A stretch of DNA of 64,000 nucleotides, taken from Ascochyta rabiei (lineage: Eukaryota > Ascomycota > Dothideomycetes > Pleosporales > Didymellaceae). The notes beneath the pieces were generated by a model. The model saw nothing but the letters and a program-made list of their open reading frames with translations, was not told where the DNA came from and did no database searches. The DNA lies in contig NC_082418.1 in assembly GCF_004011695.2 (NCBI RefSeq), forward strand, positions 620,001-684,000, read 5' to 3'. This document shows, piece by piece, positions 1-12,300 of the stretch. A program made the position numbers and the translations under genes. The first letter of the stretch is position 1. The number at the start of each line of letters is the position of its first letter.

Positions 1-112
1 CACCAACACCAGAGAACCACCACCACCACCAGAGAACCACCACCACCACCAGAGAACCACCACCACCACCAGAGAACCGCCACCACCACCACCACCATTA
101 GAGAACCACCAC
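1..112. repeat. Short tandem repeat rich in CAC/CCA with AGAGAAC spacers
   Basis: About five copies of a roughly 20-bp unit made of a CAC run followed by AGAGAAC. It lies directly upstream of the PNO1 start codon and may sit in its 5' leader or promoter. The window edge cuts it, so the copy number is unknown. Confidence 0.85.
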
Positions 113-134
113 CAGAAACCAGACCTCCACCGCC

Positions 135-973
135 ATGCCCGCCCCAACTGCGCTCCAGCGCCGCCCCGAAGAATTCGCAACCGACATGGCCATGAGCACG
201 CCTCTCCCCGCCGACGAGCCCTCAGCCGCCGCCGACCTGATCGACATGCACGCCGTCGCCGACCAGGTCCTGCCCGACACCAACCACGCCGCCACCGACG
301 ACACCGCCATGGTCGACGAGAGCGGGCGCCCGCAGTTTGCCCCTGCCCAGAGCATCCCGCTCGCCTTCCGCCGCGAGACGCGCAAAGTGCCCATCCCCCC
401 CCACCGCATGACGCCGCTGAAGAGCGCATGGCCCAAGATCTACGTAGGCTGAAGCCCGCATCGCACCCCCTGACCCCCACCCGGCATGCTGACGCCGCCT
501 AGCCCCCCCTCGTCGAGCACCTGCACCTGCAAGTCCGCATGAACATCAAGACGCGCTCCGTCGAGCTGCGCACCTCGTCCCTCACCACCTCGACCGACGC
601 CCTGCAAAAGGGCGAGGACTTTGTCAAGGCCTTCACCCTCGGCTTCGACGTCGACGACGCCATCGCCCTGCTGCGCCTCGACGACCTGTACATGGAGACC
701 TTTGAGATCAAGGACGTCAAGACGCTGCAGGGCGAGCACATGGGCCGCGCCATTGGCCGCATAGCAGGCAAGGACGGCAAGACCAAGTTCGCCATTGAGA
801 ACGCGAGTCGCACCCGCGTCGTTCTTGCCGATCAGAAGATCCACATCCTCGGCGGCTTCAAGAACATACACATTGCCCGCGAGTCCATTGTCTCGCTCAT
901 CCTCGGCCAGAATCCCGCCAAGGTCTACGGCAACCTGCGCACCGTTGCAGGGCGCATGAAGGAGCGCTTTTGA
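135..973 (+). CDS. PNO1: PNO1/DIM2, KH-domain factor of small-subunit ribosome assembly
   Basis: Two exons, 135-443 and 503-973, give 259 aa; the intron (444-502) starts GTAGGC and ends CCTAG. Splicing rejoins KIY to PPLVEHLHLQVRMN, the conserved entry to the Pno1 core. The C-terminal half holds the KH domain with the family's strings GRIAGKDGKTKFAIEN, ILGGF and KVYGNLRTVA. The first 70 residues are variable and acidic, as is normal. From family knowledge, Pno1 binds the 3' end of 18S pre-rRNA with the nuclease Nob1 and the methylase Dim1 in pre-40S particles, moving between nucleolus and cytoplasm. Length is close to yeast Pno1 (274 aa). It converges on DPH6 across about 490 bp of low-complexity DNA. 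Confidence 0.96.
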
Positions 974-1065
974 TCTGGCGCCACAGACAATGCAGACGGC
1001 ATCGAGACGAGCATTTCACCGGCGTTTCTGGGTTTGCGTTTCTGGTTTCTCGTTTCTGATTTTTG

Positions 1066-1225
1066 GGCTTGGGAAAGAAAGGAAGAGAAAGGAAAGGAAG
1101 GGAAGGGAAGGGAAGGGAAGGGAAGGAAAGGAAGGGAAGGGAAGGAAAGGAAGGGAAGGAAAGGAAGGAAAGGAAGGAAAGGAAAGGAAAAGGAAAAGGA
1201 AAAGGAAAAGGAAAAGGGAAAAAAA
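1066..1225. repeat. Polypurine microsatellite (GGAAA/GGGAA)n
   Basis: A 160-bp run of almost only A and G on the + strand, built from GGAAA, GGGAA and GGAAAA units. It lies in the shared 3' region of the convergent PNO1 and DPH6 genes. Such tracts can form triplex DNA and vary in length. The long Lys/Gly/Arg ORFs through it are artefacts of the repeat. Confidence 0.9.
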
Positions 1226-1246
1226 GGACGTGGGATATCCACGTCC
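1226..1246. other. Perfect 8-bp inverted repeat (hairpin)
   Basis: Arms GGACGTGG and CCACGTCC flank a five-base GATAT loop immediately after the polypurine tract, between two convergent genes. It could be a 3'-end hairpin or cruciform. No function can be assigned. Confidence 0.5.
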
Positions 1247-1464
1247 TATGCCATGCCATGCCATACCATACCCTACCATGTTTTGCACGAATCAACGCAC
1301 ACTAGAAACCGGCAGACAACGAGCCAGTTTCTTCCAACCTCCCAAATCAAACCAAATTCACATTTCACCACACCCCTCCCTCCCTCCCTCCCTCCCTCCA
1401 TCCATCCTCCAAGAACCCCCAACCCCTCACCCCCCTAACCAACCCCCAATCCCCCCTTCTCCCC

Positions 1465-3834
1465 CTAACCATCCCACCTCCCCACCACCACCCCGCCACA
1501 CGCCCTCCCCCCGCTCCCCCAGACCCGCCGACAAGGCACCCACTGCACGCCCCTAAGCCCCACCTTCTTCCACGCATCGACCCCAACCCCAGACGTCGCG
1601 TACAGCGTCGCTGCCGTCCAAGCGCGCACGCCCTCGCGGCCGAGATGGCGCAGCGCGGTTGCGTCGGCGGGGGTGTGGAGTTGGAGGGTGTAGAATGTGG
1701 AGGTTGCTGATTGGGGAGAAGAGAAAGAAGGGGAAAGAGAAGGAGAAAGAGAAGAAGGAGAAAGAGAAGGAGGAGAAAGAGAAGAAGAAGGAGAAGAAAG
1801 AGAAGAAGGAGAAGAAGAAGAAGGAGAGAGGGAGGTGATGCTAAGCGGTGCCAGGGTGGAGTGTTGCAGGGATGCAGAGGAGGTGGTGAGGCCTGTTGCG
1901 CTCCATTCTATGTCCACGTCGCGTGGGAGCGAGGCTACTTCGACGACGAAGCAGGGCGGGGGGGATCCGTTGTCGGAGATGTCTGGGTCCGGGATCCGGG
2001 AGCGGTGGGTGTGGTCGTTGAAGAGGGCGGTGTGCGTGTTGCGGCGGTCCCAGGGGTCGATGTCTACATCCATATCCTCTTCTTCTTCGTCGTCGTCGTC
2101 GTCGTCGTCGTCTTCGTCTTCGGAGGAGGTGGTATGCGGGGAAGAAGAGGAGTGGATGCATCTCCACGCATCCTGTGCGGCTTTTACTTTCTCCTCTACA
2201 TTCTCGCTCGCGGGGATGAAGGCTACCGCGGCTGTCCACCAGCGCACGCCTTTTGCGCGGCCGATGCGCAAGAGGTGCTGCAGCGAGAGCGTGGCTTGCC
2301 CCTTGAACCCTCGTTCCGTGTACACCTCCATCGATGCGGGGACGAGGGGGATCTGGCCCGCGACGTAGACTATCTCGCCACTGCTGCTTTCTGCGTCGTC
2401 GAGGCCAGACGGGAGGCGTGCCGAGATGGCTTGGCTGTACGGTCCGATGTTGGCGGGCGCCCAGTAGCTGCGTCCCTGCACGTGCAGGCCTTGTCGCGAG
2501 ACTGACCGCACGGTCTTGCCTTTGCCGTCTTTAGTGTCCTTGTCCATGGTGATGCTGAGCATCACGTCGATGCCCTCGGGCATGCAGTCGCCGACTGAGA
2601 TGGTGACGCGCGCGGGTGGGTTCACGCCGGAAAAGTACTGGCCGTAGATGGGGTTGAGGACTGTAAAGTCGGACATGGAGCGGAGGAGGAGCGTGCAGTG
2701 GTTGACGCTCATGCGGGAGAGGTCCCATTGCTTGAGCACGTGGTCGAGGCGGAGGAGGATCTTGGTGAGCTGGCGAGAGGGGCTGCTGGAGCGGGATGTG
2801 TCGCAGAGATTCGAGTAGGTGAAGACGGTGGGCGTATCGGCGGACGCGTTCCTAGGTAGATCGTCAAACGTCGACGAAGTGGCGGTATCAACACGCTCAT
2901 TCAGGAGTGTTGCGTCGTCGGAGACGAAAGACTGAGCATCGTTGCTGTTCTCCTGCTGCTTCAACACCCTCTTGAACTCGTCATCGAACATGTCGGGGAT
3001 CCTCGGCGCCTCGTAGCAATCACTAATCTCCTCGCTCTTGTCCTCCAGCTCGCTCGCTCTCATCTTCAGCACCGACTGCCCGCCCTCGCTGACGCCCGCC
3101 GCCCCCGGCTCGATCCTGATTCTCTTCTTCCACAGCGGCTTCGGGCCATCCAGCGCCAGCGTCTCAAACTCCCCGCCCTCGCCCAAAACAGCCCCGTTAG
3201 TTTCTTCGCCAAACTTCGCCATAGCCTTCTGCAGCTTGGTGATGGTGCTCTGCGCAGCAACGTTCCAGCCCAGAATCCGCTCATCCAGCCCCCCCGACGC
3301 CGTCTTGATGATGATCGCCTCCTGACCCACCGCAGCCATGTCATGCAGGAGCTGCGACTGCGAGTACGGCGGTAACAGCGGATACTGCCACAGATACGAC
3401 AGCGGCGTCAAGCCCAGTCTCAGCGCCACAGACTCGATTCTCGTACGCTGGTACGTGCTAAGAATCGCGCCCGTTGACACGGCATTCGCTTCCGGGTGAG
3501 CAAGCATCGCCTTGCTCAGCAGCGGAATCAGATCCTCGGTTTCATCCTGCTCTTGCTGCGACGGTGCGGCCGAGTAGTCTCTCTCCGAATTCACGGCTTT
3601 TCCGGTGATTTCCTGCCGGTACAGTGGGATGCCCAGCGCCTGCTCGTACAGCGGAATCACAGAGTGCCCGACCGTCTGGTACATGTAGCTGTTGATGTCT
3701 TCATCATCGCCGGCTGTGGGTGAGGGGTGCAAGTTGGCGAGCGCCACGATCTTGTGACCATTGGCTATACAGTGCAGGAGGGAAAAGAACGAGTCTTTAC
3801 CGCCAGAGATCAATGCAATGACGTTCAACGACAT
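1465..3834 (-). CDS. DPH6: Diphthine-ammonia ligase (DPH6) with RidA-like tail
   Basis: A single exon of 789 aa from the ATG at 3834. An in-frame ATG 23 codons upstream (3903) exists, but family members begin almost directly at the ATP-binding motif, here MSLNVIALISGGKDSFFSLL, so the internal start is preferred. SGGKDS is the PP-loop of the adenine-nucleotide alpha-hydrolase domain (about residues 1-230), followed by two YjgF/RidA-like modules from about residue 370; the second contains GPYSQAI and VYVAGQIPL. Known role: ATP-dependent amidation of diphthine on eEF2, the last step of diphthamide synthesis in the cytosol. Oddities: an Asp/Glu run (from SSEDEDDDD) and a Ser/Pro-rich insert (about 1730-1830) within the RidA-like part, both encoded by microsatellites. 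The C-terminal tail is Gly-rich and not recognisable. Confidence 0.93.
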   Translation of the reverse strand: MSLNVIALISGGKDSFFSLLHCIANGHKIVALANLHPSPTAGDDEDINSYMYQTVGHSVIPLYEQALGIPLYRQEITGKAVNSERDYSAAPSQQEQDETEDLIPLLSKAMLAHPEANAVSTGAILSTYQRTRIESVALRLGLTPLSYLWQYPLLPPYSQSQLLHDMAAVGQEAIIIKTASGGLDERILGWNVAAQSTITKLQKAMAKFGEETNGAVLGEGGEFETLALDGPKPLWKKRIRIEPGAAGVSEGGQSVLKMRASELEDKSEEISDCYEAPRIPDMFDDEFKRVLKQQENSNDAQSFVSDDATLLNERVDTATSSTFDDLPRNASADTPTVFTYSNLCDTSRSSSPSRQLTKILLRLDHVLKQWDLSRMSVNHCTLLLRSMSDFTVLNPIYGQYFSGVNPPARVTISVGDCMPEGIDVMLSITMDKDTKDGKGKTVRSVSRQGLHVQGRSYWAPANIGPYSQAISARLPSGLDDAESSSGEIVYVAGQIPLVPASMEVYTERGFKGQATLSLQHLLRIGRAKGVRWWTAAVAFIPASENVEEKVKAAQDAWRCIHSSSSPHTTSSEDEDDDDDDDDEEEEDMDVDIDPWDRRNTHTALFNDHTHRSRIPDPDISDNGSPPPCFVVEVASLPRDVDIEWSATGLTTSSASLQHSTLAPLSITSLSPSSSSPSSLSSPSSSLSPPSLSPSSLSPSLSPSFSSPQSATSTFYTLQLHTPADATALRHLGREGVRAWTAATLYATSGVGVDAWKKVGLRGVQWVPCRRVWGSGGRACGGVVVGRWDG

Positions 3835-3903
3835 CTCAGTTGGAAGAAAAAGCAACTTGGCCCAACGCCGACCGTCGTGGTATATATCTGGTGTTTGGCT
3901 CAT

Positions 3904-4597
3904 GCAGATTCGCTAAAGTGATCGCACGCTAGCGTAGCCTACCAAGCAACCAAAACAAGCTTCGTCGCTGTTCACGCATGTGCCATCCCTCAGCAAGCCA
4001 CACCTTACATACGAGGTCATTGAAATGGAAGTTGTTGTAGTGTTTGGATAGTCTTTTTTGTATAGTCGGATGTGCCAGCACTAACCTACGAACAGAGCAA
4101 AGACAACTATGCAGAGTGGTAGGAAAAGTCGAACTACTACAAGATAATCGGAAGAATCGAATATTCTCAGAACATCTGGCCTGCACAGATCGCAGCCGAT
4201 TAAAACGAGAGTAAGAACGCTGAACTGGTGTTCGAGGTGAATGAGCGCGGCGGCGACGATGCCCGGTAAGAATGGGTCGTGTCGTCGTAAAATGGGAAAC
4301 CGCAAAATATGAACACCAAATCTAACCGTGTGAATCCCCAAATATCCCCTTGTATAACCCAAATGTGCCATGCTAAATGTGAAACCCTGATCAAAGCCGA
4401 CTCGGATCGAGTGGCCAAAGTGTGGTGAAAGAGTACAGGTGAGAAGAGAAGACAAACTTTTGCCGCAACGTCGAGGTAAGACACCCGAGTCGCCAATATA
4501 AACCTGTGTTGCCTGGGTATGGATGAGGTTCTTCTATCGAGCCTGGGGTCATGAAGGTTCGTTAGAAGAGTCGAAAGGAGAAGAGGCAAAGAACCGT
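3904..4597. other. Intergenic, DPH6 promoter and 3' side of the C2H2 gene
   Basis: About 700 bp with no ORF of recognisable family. It must contain the DPH6 promoter and the 3' UTR of the downstream-coded regulator. No tRNA or repeat was seen. Confidence 0.5.
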
Positions 4598-6309
4598 CTA
4601 CTCGTCACGCTTCCTCTTGCTGCGCATCTTCAGCGGCGAGGTCTCGAGGTCGGAGTACGAGTCAGAGCTCGAGCTGGAAATCGTGGCAGCAGCGTCGTAG
4701 AGAATGCGGCCCATCATAGCAGGGTCTTGGTTGTCAAAGGACCCAGGATGTTGCTGAGACATGTCGTGGTGAAGCTCAGAGCTGTCGAGGACACCCATAA
4801 CCATGGCGCCAGTGCCGTGAGTACGCTGGTGCTGGGAGAGGTTGTCGCTGCGGGAGAACTTCTTACCACAGTCTGTGCACTCAAAAGGCTTGTCGTGAGT
4901 GTGGAGAGAGCGGTAGTGGCGCTTGAGGTGCTCCTGGCGACGGAAGCGGCGCGAGCAGAGGGTGCAGACAAACGTCTTGGAAGGGTCCTCGGTCAGCGAC
5001 TGTTTGCGGCCGCGACGGCTGGAAGGAGCGACAGGTGCGGTGGCATTGTCGTCAGAGCTGGAGTTGGCAGCGTTGTCGTTGCTTGCTTGACCTGAATTCT
5101 GTTGGCTTGATGCTCCAGACGCGGTGTTGTCATCACCGGATGTCTGATGCTTACCATGGTAGTCCGACTCAGCCTCGCTCTGCTCAGAGAGTGCCCGCTT
5201 AGTAGATCGCTTCTTGGGTGCAACGGACATGTTGTCGTCTTCAGACTCAGCAGGTGTGAGGGGGAGGCTGAGGTCCTCCTCGAAGTCGGTGAAGCTCTCG
5301 TCGCTTACGAAATCCTCCTCAGGAGTGCAGGGGACGGTGCGCTGGCGCTTACCGGCAGGGATCTGGATCTCGGAAGTGGGGAAAGCAACAAGGCCCGTGA
5401 AGTCGTCTTCGCAGTCAAGTTCAAACAGGGGCTCGAAGGTTGGCAGACCAGTAAAGGTGAAATTGGACTCGACCTCATCCACCTTGGCGACCTCACCCTT
5501 GAAGACAAACTTGTGCTCTTCGTCAACCGGGCAGAGAGTCAGCTGCTCAGAAGCAGAGACGGTGAGATCCCTGGGGTTGCAGAAGTTGTTCTCAGCCTCG
5601 ACAGAGAAGGAGCGGGGCAGAGGTGAAGGTGAAGGTGACAGCGACGGACACGACGTGGCGGAGAGCAGGTATGATCCTTGGCTAGGCTGTATGTACACTA
5701 ATCCCAGTCAGTCATCCCTTCCATAACCGTCGTGTTGGTGCTGTAGACGCTTATCAACCACGACACGTTCGAACGGTGCTTACCTGGGGTCATAGGTGGG
5801 GTGGCTGATCTCCACTCGATGCCAGCAGACAAAAGCTCTGCGAAAACCTCCCCTTCGCAGCCCTGCTTGACACCCTCGATGCCCTCGCCCGGGAAGAGTG
5901 CATTGATGGGTGTAGGCAGGAAGTCGTATGTGGAAGGCGGGCTGCTGATGTTGCTACCGCAAGAAGACAGAGGAGGTGTAGCAGGCGCGTACGAGAAGTC
6001 GGTGTCGAAAGACTGCGGGAACGGTGACTCCTGGGGCTGGACGAAGATAGCTGGCTTCTGGTACATGGGCTGTGGCGATGCAACGGGTGTCATCATCTGG
6101 TTGGCGTAGGCGGTTTGGGGATACGACATGTGGGAGTGTGCGGACGATGGCCTCTGGTAGTACATCTGGGGCTGGAGCGTCTGTTGGCCGGCGGGTTGAG
6201 GTGTGAAGTGGCCGTGCTGGCTGGTCCTCTCGCCCTGGGGGTCTGGGTTGTAGTAGAAGAATGGTGCTGATGTTGCTTGCATTGGGTGCATGTGATATGA
6301 GCCTTCCAT
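4598..6309 (-). CDS. C2H2 zinc-finger stress regulator, Msn2/Seb1 type
   Basis: Two coding exons, 6309-5784 and 5697-4598, give 541 aa. The intron starts GTAAGC and ends GATTAG; splicing gives ..[16 protein letters not shown]. Two C2H2 fingers near residues 413-465 read [19 protein letters not shown] and [19 protein letters not shown], the Msn2/Msn4/SebA signature that binds the stress element AGGGG. The N-terminal 170 residues are Gln/Pro/Tyr-rich and the middle is acidic with Ser runs, typical of activation and regulatory regions. From family knowledge this class answers oxidative, osmotic and heat stress under PKA/TOR control by moving between cytoplasm and nucleus. The basic C-terminus MRSKRKRDE could be a nuclear signal. 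A very long gene-free region lies upstream. Orthology to Seb1 rather than another Msn2 paralogue is inferred from the fingers. Confidence 0.9.
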
Positions 6310-6326
6310 TGCGAATACTGTGATGC

Positions 6327-6381
6327 CTAGGCATGCTGTTAGTGTGGGGTGGGTGTTGGAGGGCTACCTCTCTCTACTTAC
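6327..6381 (-). other. Probable 5' UTR intron of the Msn2/Seb1-like gene
   Basis: On the minus strand, just before the start codon, there is a GTAAGT donor (6381), a CTAAC branch site (about 6339-6343) and a CCTAG acceptor ending at 6327: a 55-nt intron of the local size. It would remove part of the leader 17 nt upstream of the ATG. Basis is sequence motif only. Confidence 0.6.
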
Positions 6382-9300
6382 TGTATGCTAGTCGATCAAG
6401 AGCGTGTAGGTAAGATGGTTCCTTGGGTTGGTTCTTGGTACCGAGGGTGGAGTGGTGTTATATTAGGCGGGGTGTAAATGGCCAAGCGCTGGATAGCAAT
6501 GAAAGGTCGAGGGAGTGACTGGACGACTACTTCAAAGATGATGAAGCTGTCTACTAATATGTGGATCTACTGGAGCGAAGATGTCATGGGGTCGTGCGTT
6601 GACGAAGATTGGGATGATCCAAAAGGAAGGAACGGTTACAATGCACAATCGACGGGAGGACTGTACAAATGTCGACCAAAAAGGGAAGACCAGGAAGGGT
6701 GCTGGGGAAAGAGAAAGACAAGCGCTGAGGTTGATAAACCTTTGGACAAGGAAAGCGCAAGCAACGGAAGGGAAGGCCTGGATAAGTAGCCTAGATCAGC
6801 GAGCGACGAGACAGCGACCAGGACTAGAAAAGTAAAAGATGGCCGACGGACGCTCGGAATTGGTCAACTACAGGTGTGGGAGGGAGTCGGGGCGCAGCGC
6901 AAGCGTCCCCACAAGCCCAACCATAGCAGTGGTCTCCATGCAGGACTGACCCCTGCCGGACTCATGCGCTTAAGAGCAGGGTTGTCGACTCGTGGAAGTG
7001 TGTTAGGGGCAGCGGCATGGCATAACTCATGCACTAAAATTGGTCGCCAAATGCAAGGCCTGCTGTGGCTGCATGGGCTGCACGGGCGAGATGAAGACGC
7101 GACGCACAGCGCCGGCACAACTTGTGCAGCCATTGGCTTGCTCGCCAAGCGGCTGGAGGGTGCACGCTGTCGGCGTACCGACGACGACTGTGCTGCGGTG
7201 CTGCCCGCCGCACACGCCCACTGGCAGCAGAGACAGCGCGAGGCCAGCAGAGCTGAGTATTGGGCCCCGCTGCTGGAAAGACAGACGTGGAGGCGAGGGC
7301 ATGAGTGGTGGTGGAGCATGAAGAGCGTCGCGGTGATGCGAGAGGTTGTGTCTCGTTCGACGACAGCGGCGCGGCTGGCCGCAACGTTGCCCTCAAGCCT
7401 TCCCATTTGGCATTCAGCCGTATATCGCGCCGGGGATAGATCAGCCTATCCGCCCAATCGATAGTGATAACTGGCCGTTGGCCCGGACCCTGTCGGTCGA
7501 CTTGGCCACCGGGAGGGTGTGGGCTGTGGAGTGGGTGACGGCTGCTGCTGACGTCTTGCCTCTGTATGGCTGTTTCGAAACACCGCGGCTCACCACACAG
7601 CGTACATGGCTCCAGCAAAATGTGATCATGACGACGCCGCCGCTCTGTGACACGAGAGCGCAGCGTTTCGACGCCGAATGACTGAACCGCAGGCTGTCGC
7701 CGCGGTGCCACCATGGGCTATCACAAGAGGCCACCATGGACTGGAGTCTCGCAAAGCATCTGCAGGCGCCTGGGAGGTCTGACACCGGGCTGATGGGAAG
7801 AGAGCGAGGTGACTGCGTTGCATGCTCACCGCACCCCCTCCCTCTCCACTCGATGCGAGAACAAGAGTCGTGGAGCGCGTTGTTTACAGTCCCAATGCAG
7901 AAGGCGTGCGTAGTGCACTGCGGCGCTGAAGAGAAGAAGAAAAAACGACTCAAGATGCAGGAACAGGGCGGCGCTGCTGCACTGCAGTGACTGCACACTG
8001 CATGCATCTTGCAGCTGATTTGCTCGGTGCTGGCGGATTTGTTGGGTTCGGTAGCTCCACGGACGACTACCCCAGCGATGGTGCGACATGGCGGAAAGCG
8101 AGCTGCACCTCGCCGCCGACTAGTCTTCTCAGGTAAGAGCAGCAGGCACCAAAGTTGTTTGGTTGGTGGAACGCCAGCCCAAAGCTGCTGCCCACACGGC
8201 CTGCTGCGCTGGTCTCGACAAGAGTCGTGTGTTTCAGGACCTCTGCTGGCTCTCGACCGCGTGTGAAGCTGCAGAGATGCTGCAGGCGGCAGACGTCAAC
8301 GCTGTTTGACCATGGTTGTTGATGGCGGGGAAGCTGAGTAGCGTTCCGACATGTGACCAGCTACTGGAAGCCCACAGACGAAAATTCAGGACGAACAGAA
8401 GATTGTATGTTGTACGACATGCAAGCTGCTTTTCGTTCCATGTCGTCTGCGTGGTCCAAAACCGTTGAGTTGCCTCAGCTCGACAACAACGACAACACAA
8501 ACGAACGCGAACGCAAACGCACTTGATGCATCCACCTGAGGTTTACCGTTTACCCATGTGCTGCCGACCTACGCAACACTCGTCTCCCTACAGCGCCCCT
8601 GCCGTCGACGAGCCGATATCGATAGGTGGCGATAACGATAACGATGGCGACAGCGACAGCGATAGCAACGGCGACGGCCATGGCCCACCACCCACATCAC
8701 CCACCCTCCCATTCGATAAATGTTATGCTCCGGTGCATCGTCACCTCGCTCGTCTAGCTGCTATTTCGAGACATAGCGCAAATTTAATGCAGCCTGCACA
8801 TCTCCCACCTCGTGCATAAGCTCCGCCCGCGAGTCCCAGCACGGCCTAGCGCTCGCGCCGCTTTGCGATGGCCAAGTCAGTGGTGTCACATTGTCCACTG
8901 AGCTCATCTGCGCGTGACAGCAGCGTGGGCTGACTCGAACAGGTCCAATCGACTTTGCCTGACCTGAATCAAACCCCACAGTGACGCATGGAGAAGGCCG
9001 CCGCCTATGCAGGTACGCTGCAGGAACAGAACGGCTGGCGACATTGGCAGCATTGGCAACGTTTGCAACACTAGCAACAGGGAACAACAACAACCGCCTT
9101 ATCGTGAACCCTGATTTGGACCCTCGTGGGATGCGCTCTTCCGTGCCTTGCACGGTGACGTGACGCATATGCCACTTCATGTGATAAGGTAGCATTTCTG
9201 GAACGTCCATGATAGCGGGGCCCTCTTACGATTCAACAGGGTCTCGAAGAAAGACGGCACGATTCAGGAAGCACCTCCGTCGTGCTCTGTGCTGGAGCCT

Positions 9301-12300
9301 TCCGTGGACAGTCGCGCGGCGTGCCTTCGCCACAAGGGCGGCGCCGGGGAACTGCTGATGGCTTCCCTAGCCCTCGACCGTGCTCCACCAGATCGACCTC
9401 TATCATTCGTTGTGGGTTCTGTGGAGCTCCCTGATCTTCGTTTAATCTTCCTCGAAGCTCTCCCAGGCTGGAGGACTGGCTTCCGGAACTGCTTGTTGAC
9501 GGGCCGCCTCACTCAACACCAACTGGCCAACATGTGTCAGTCATAGAGAAGCGTCGCTCCCGAACGTCCCGAGAGCTCCATAGAGCCAGGTGTGTTGCTT
9601 GGGTGTTGACACAAGGGTTCGACTGTCATCATATACCTTCAGCGTGCCACTTGGGTAAGCAAGTCTTTCGATGGCCTGATTACCCAAGCGCCTCCGATCG
9701 ACACCCAATCTGCTGTCAATCTGATGCATGTTGCCGACGACTTTGACATGTCTGACAGGCGAGCCTGACAGATCCGAGTCCCCATTGCCACAATCCAGCA
9801 CAAACTCATCGAGAATTCGAAACGATGACAAGCTGTCTGCTATTGCCGAGGACGCACTTACAACGGCATCTCGCCCAGGAGAGGCAGCTGCCAGTTTGTG
9901 GCTTGCTCTCGTGCCGGGGAGTCTGGAACGACAGCTGGGGTGCCGCTCCGTGTTGAGGCAGGGCCATCCAAATGAAATTCGAATTTTATGCTCGAGCAGG
10001 CTAACGTGGCGCTTGCTCGTTTACCAGCCGCAACCCGCGCGGTTGGGCCCTGGCGTCGACCTTCTCGAAGACTTCTCCACAATGATGCGAGGTTTAAGAG
10101 TGCACGTACTGTACAAGTTTTCATGCGGCGTAAATGAACGGCAAGGGAAACCTTCTTCGCACCACCAGCTCAGACGCCTTGGTGGTCAGTCTGTTGGTCG
10201 AGCGAACGCCGAGATACGTGTCTCGTCTAATTTGAGACGGGAAGTGGGAACGGAAGGGCCGCCCTGGTGCCGTAATGGCGAACTCACAAATTTGTTGGTT
10301 CCTTCACTTGGCCCATGGGCCCTCTGCAGACGCACCGCCACATGATGTTGTGGGTAGGGTGACAGTAGGCCCATACAGCTTGTACAAGACGTGCATACCT
10401 TGACACACTACGGACAATAGTAACCGTGCAGTCCTGGGCAATAGATCCCACCGTCAATGGCAATCGTTGGCTACGGTATAAGAGTCGCGATCGTCAGCGA
10501 ATCATGTACCTCGGGCCTTCTTGTACGGAAGAATTCCTATGCTAGCTGTTGGTCGTCCACTCGATTCATGACAATTCACTGAGTCGGCAGTATACCGGCA
10601 TGCGTGTCAAGATGCCTGACGGAAAAAGACCCTTAGGGTCCGCGGTATCGGGAGAGGCCCGCCTTGGGCGGCTTGATTTAAGAAGGTGATGTGAATGTAA
10701 GTTGCCGATCCAGTAGATCTTGGGCACGCAGGTGGTGAAATCGAGGATCGCAATCACAGTGACGACTAACTCCCACTTGGTTGTTCAAGTTACGGTCGAC
10801 GCCGGAGTGGCAAAAAGGTCATGGATTCCTTGTCCCAGAGGCATGCGCAGCACGCGGATGACATGCAGCTCGCATCCATGATATCGGCCCCTACCTTATG
10901 GCTGGAGTCTGCTGTACGACGGCGTGGAGCGCTTGTTTCAAGACAATGGAGAACTGAACCTTGTAGACGCCAAAGACTGCAGTGTCGCCTCTGCTTCTGA
11001 CGCCTCAGATGCAGAAGCGGTTAATCATCAATACGACAGCAAGGCTCGCACATATTGACTATTGCAGGCCGAACGACGACACCCGGACGAGACAAGCCAC
11101 AGACGTACGGAACCTCATACGCGTGTGGGCCGCTGCTCGTCCAGTTTTAACCGTCTCGAGATCCGGAATGCATGTCGTGTCGCGTGGTTGACATGTCTCC
11201 ATCGCATGAACTGTCATGTTCGAAAGAGAACATTCGCCGGTGCACGAAATTACCTAACGTGAAGCTGAAACGGCTGAGGAAACGTCGGAGAGACAAGGAA
11301 CTCGACATGTCTGGTACTGATGATGCCATGTTCCATGCTAAGAGTATAGCCGTTGGAACCGTTGAAGAGTCGTATCGACGATGCTGGTGGGTCATAAAAC
11401 GGTGGTCGTGGTCCTTCACAGATAAGGCACTGGTACGCAGCGTTTGACGAAGCAGTCTGCGCGGACAGCAGCTACTCGTAACGCCCAGGCCCAAAGAGCG
11501 ACTCGACGTGCTGTAGCCTCGACGACCGACGAAGACATGGGATGCTGTCAAAGACTGCTTCCGACAGACTCCGCAGGCAACGCTGATTGATTATCAGCGT
11601 AGAGCTGCTGCTGCTGCTGCTGCTGCTGCCCAACAGACCTTCAGGCGTGGTCTCCCACGTCGGACCAGCGTTCGGCCGTGACACCTCTCGCTGCACCGGT
11701 GCGATGCCGTACGTTGGTGTCGCGGCGTAGCCGTACTGAATACATGCAGACACAGCCTCGCTGCGCAGCTGCAGGCACAGTCGCGCTCGCCGTCGCCGTC
11801 GCCGTCACCATCGCCATCGCGACCTCCTCCGCTCCGTCCCAGCAAAAATTCCCCACTTCAGTACAGGCCTCAGAATCGTAAATATGATGAGATCAGCTAC
11901 CGCAATGCGATATCATTCTCTTCCTATCATGTATATAATGTATTCATCTCCGGCCATATCAAAAGCCACCTCTCTTCGCGCGCTGCGATTTTTCAACCCA
12001 GGTTTTCACGCTAGTGCTCGGCGGGCCGGACGTACCATTTCGCCGGCTTGCCCTACAAAAACTCGTCGCGCCGCGCACCTCGTTCGAATTCTTTGCGGCG
12101 GAGGTCATATTACAGAGTTTCCCCTCTTGCTCTTGAGCCTGGCTATGGTTCTTATACAGCGTCAATGACCTCCAAGAGAGAACATATTGCATCATCGATC
12201 GTATACACTTTGCGGGGGCGTCTGAGTCGGATGACACACAGTGGCGCTTTCGCTGGAAAAGGCTCGAACATACCTTTTGGCAGTTGCTGGTTGGGACGTG

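Noticed and set aside
990..1556. Lys/Arg/Gly-rich and Pro-rich ORFs over the polypurine tract
   Set aside because: Pure translation of a microsatellite with no ordered domain; the region lies in the shared 3' end of PNO1 and DPH6.
6874..7714. Overlapping ORFs of about 190-230 codons on both strands
   Set aside because: Cys/Trp/Arg/His-rich shadow composition in all frames, no family motif, no plausible exon chain.
9728..10345. 205-codon + strand ORF in the gene-free interval
   Set aside because: No recognisable domain and no clear splice partners; the first Met is followed by mixed low-likelihood composition.
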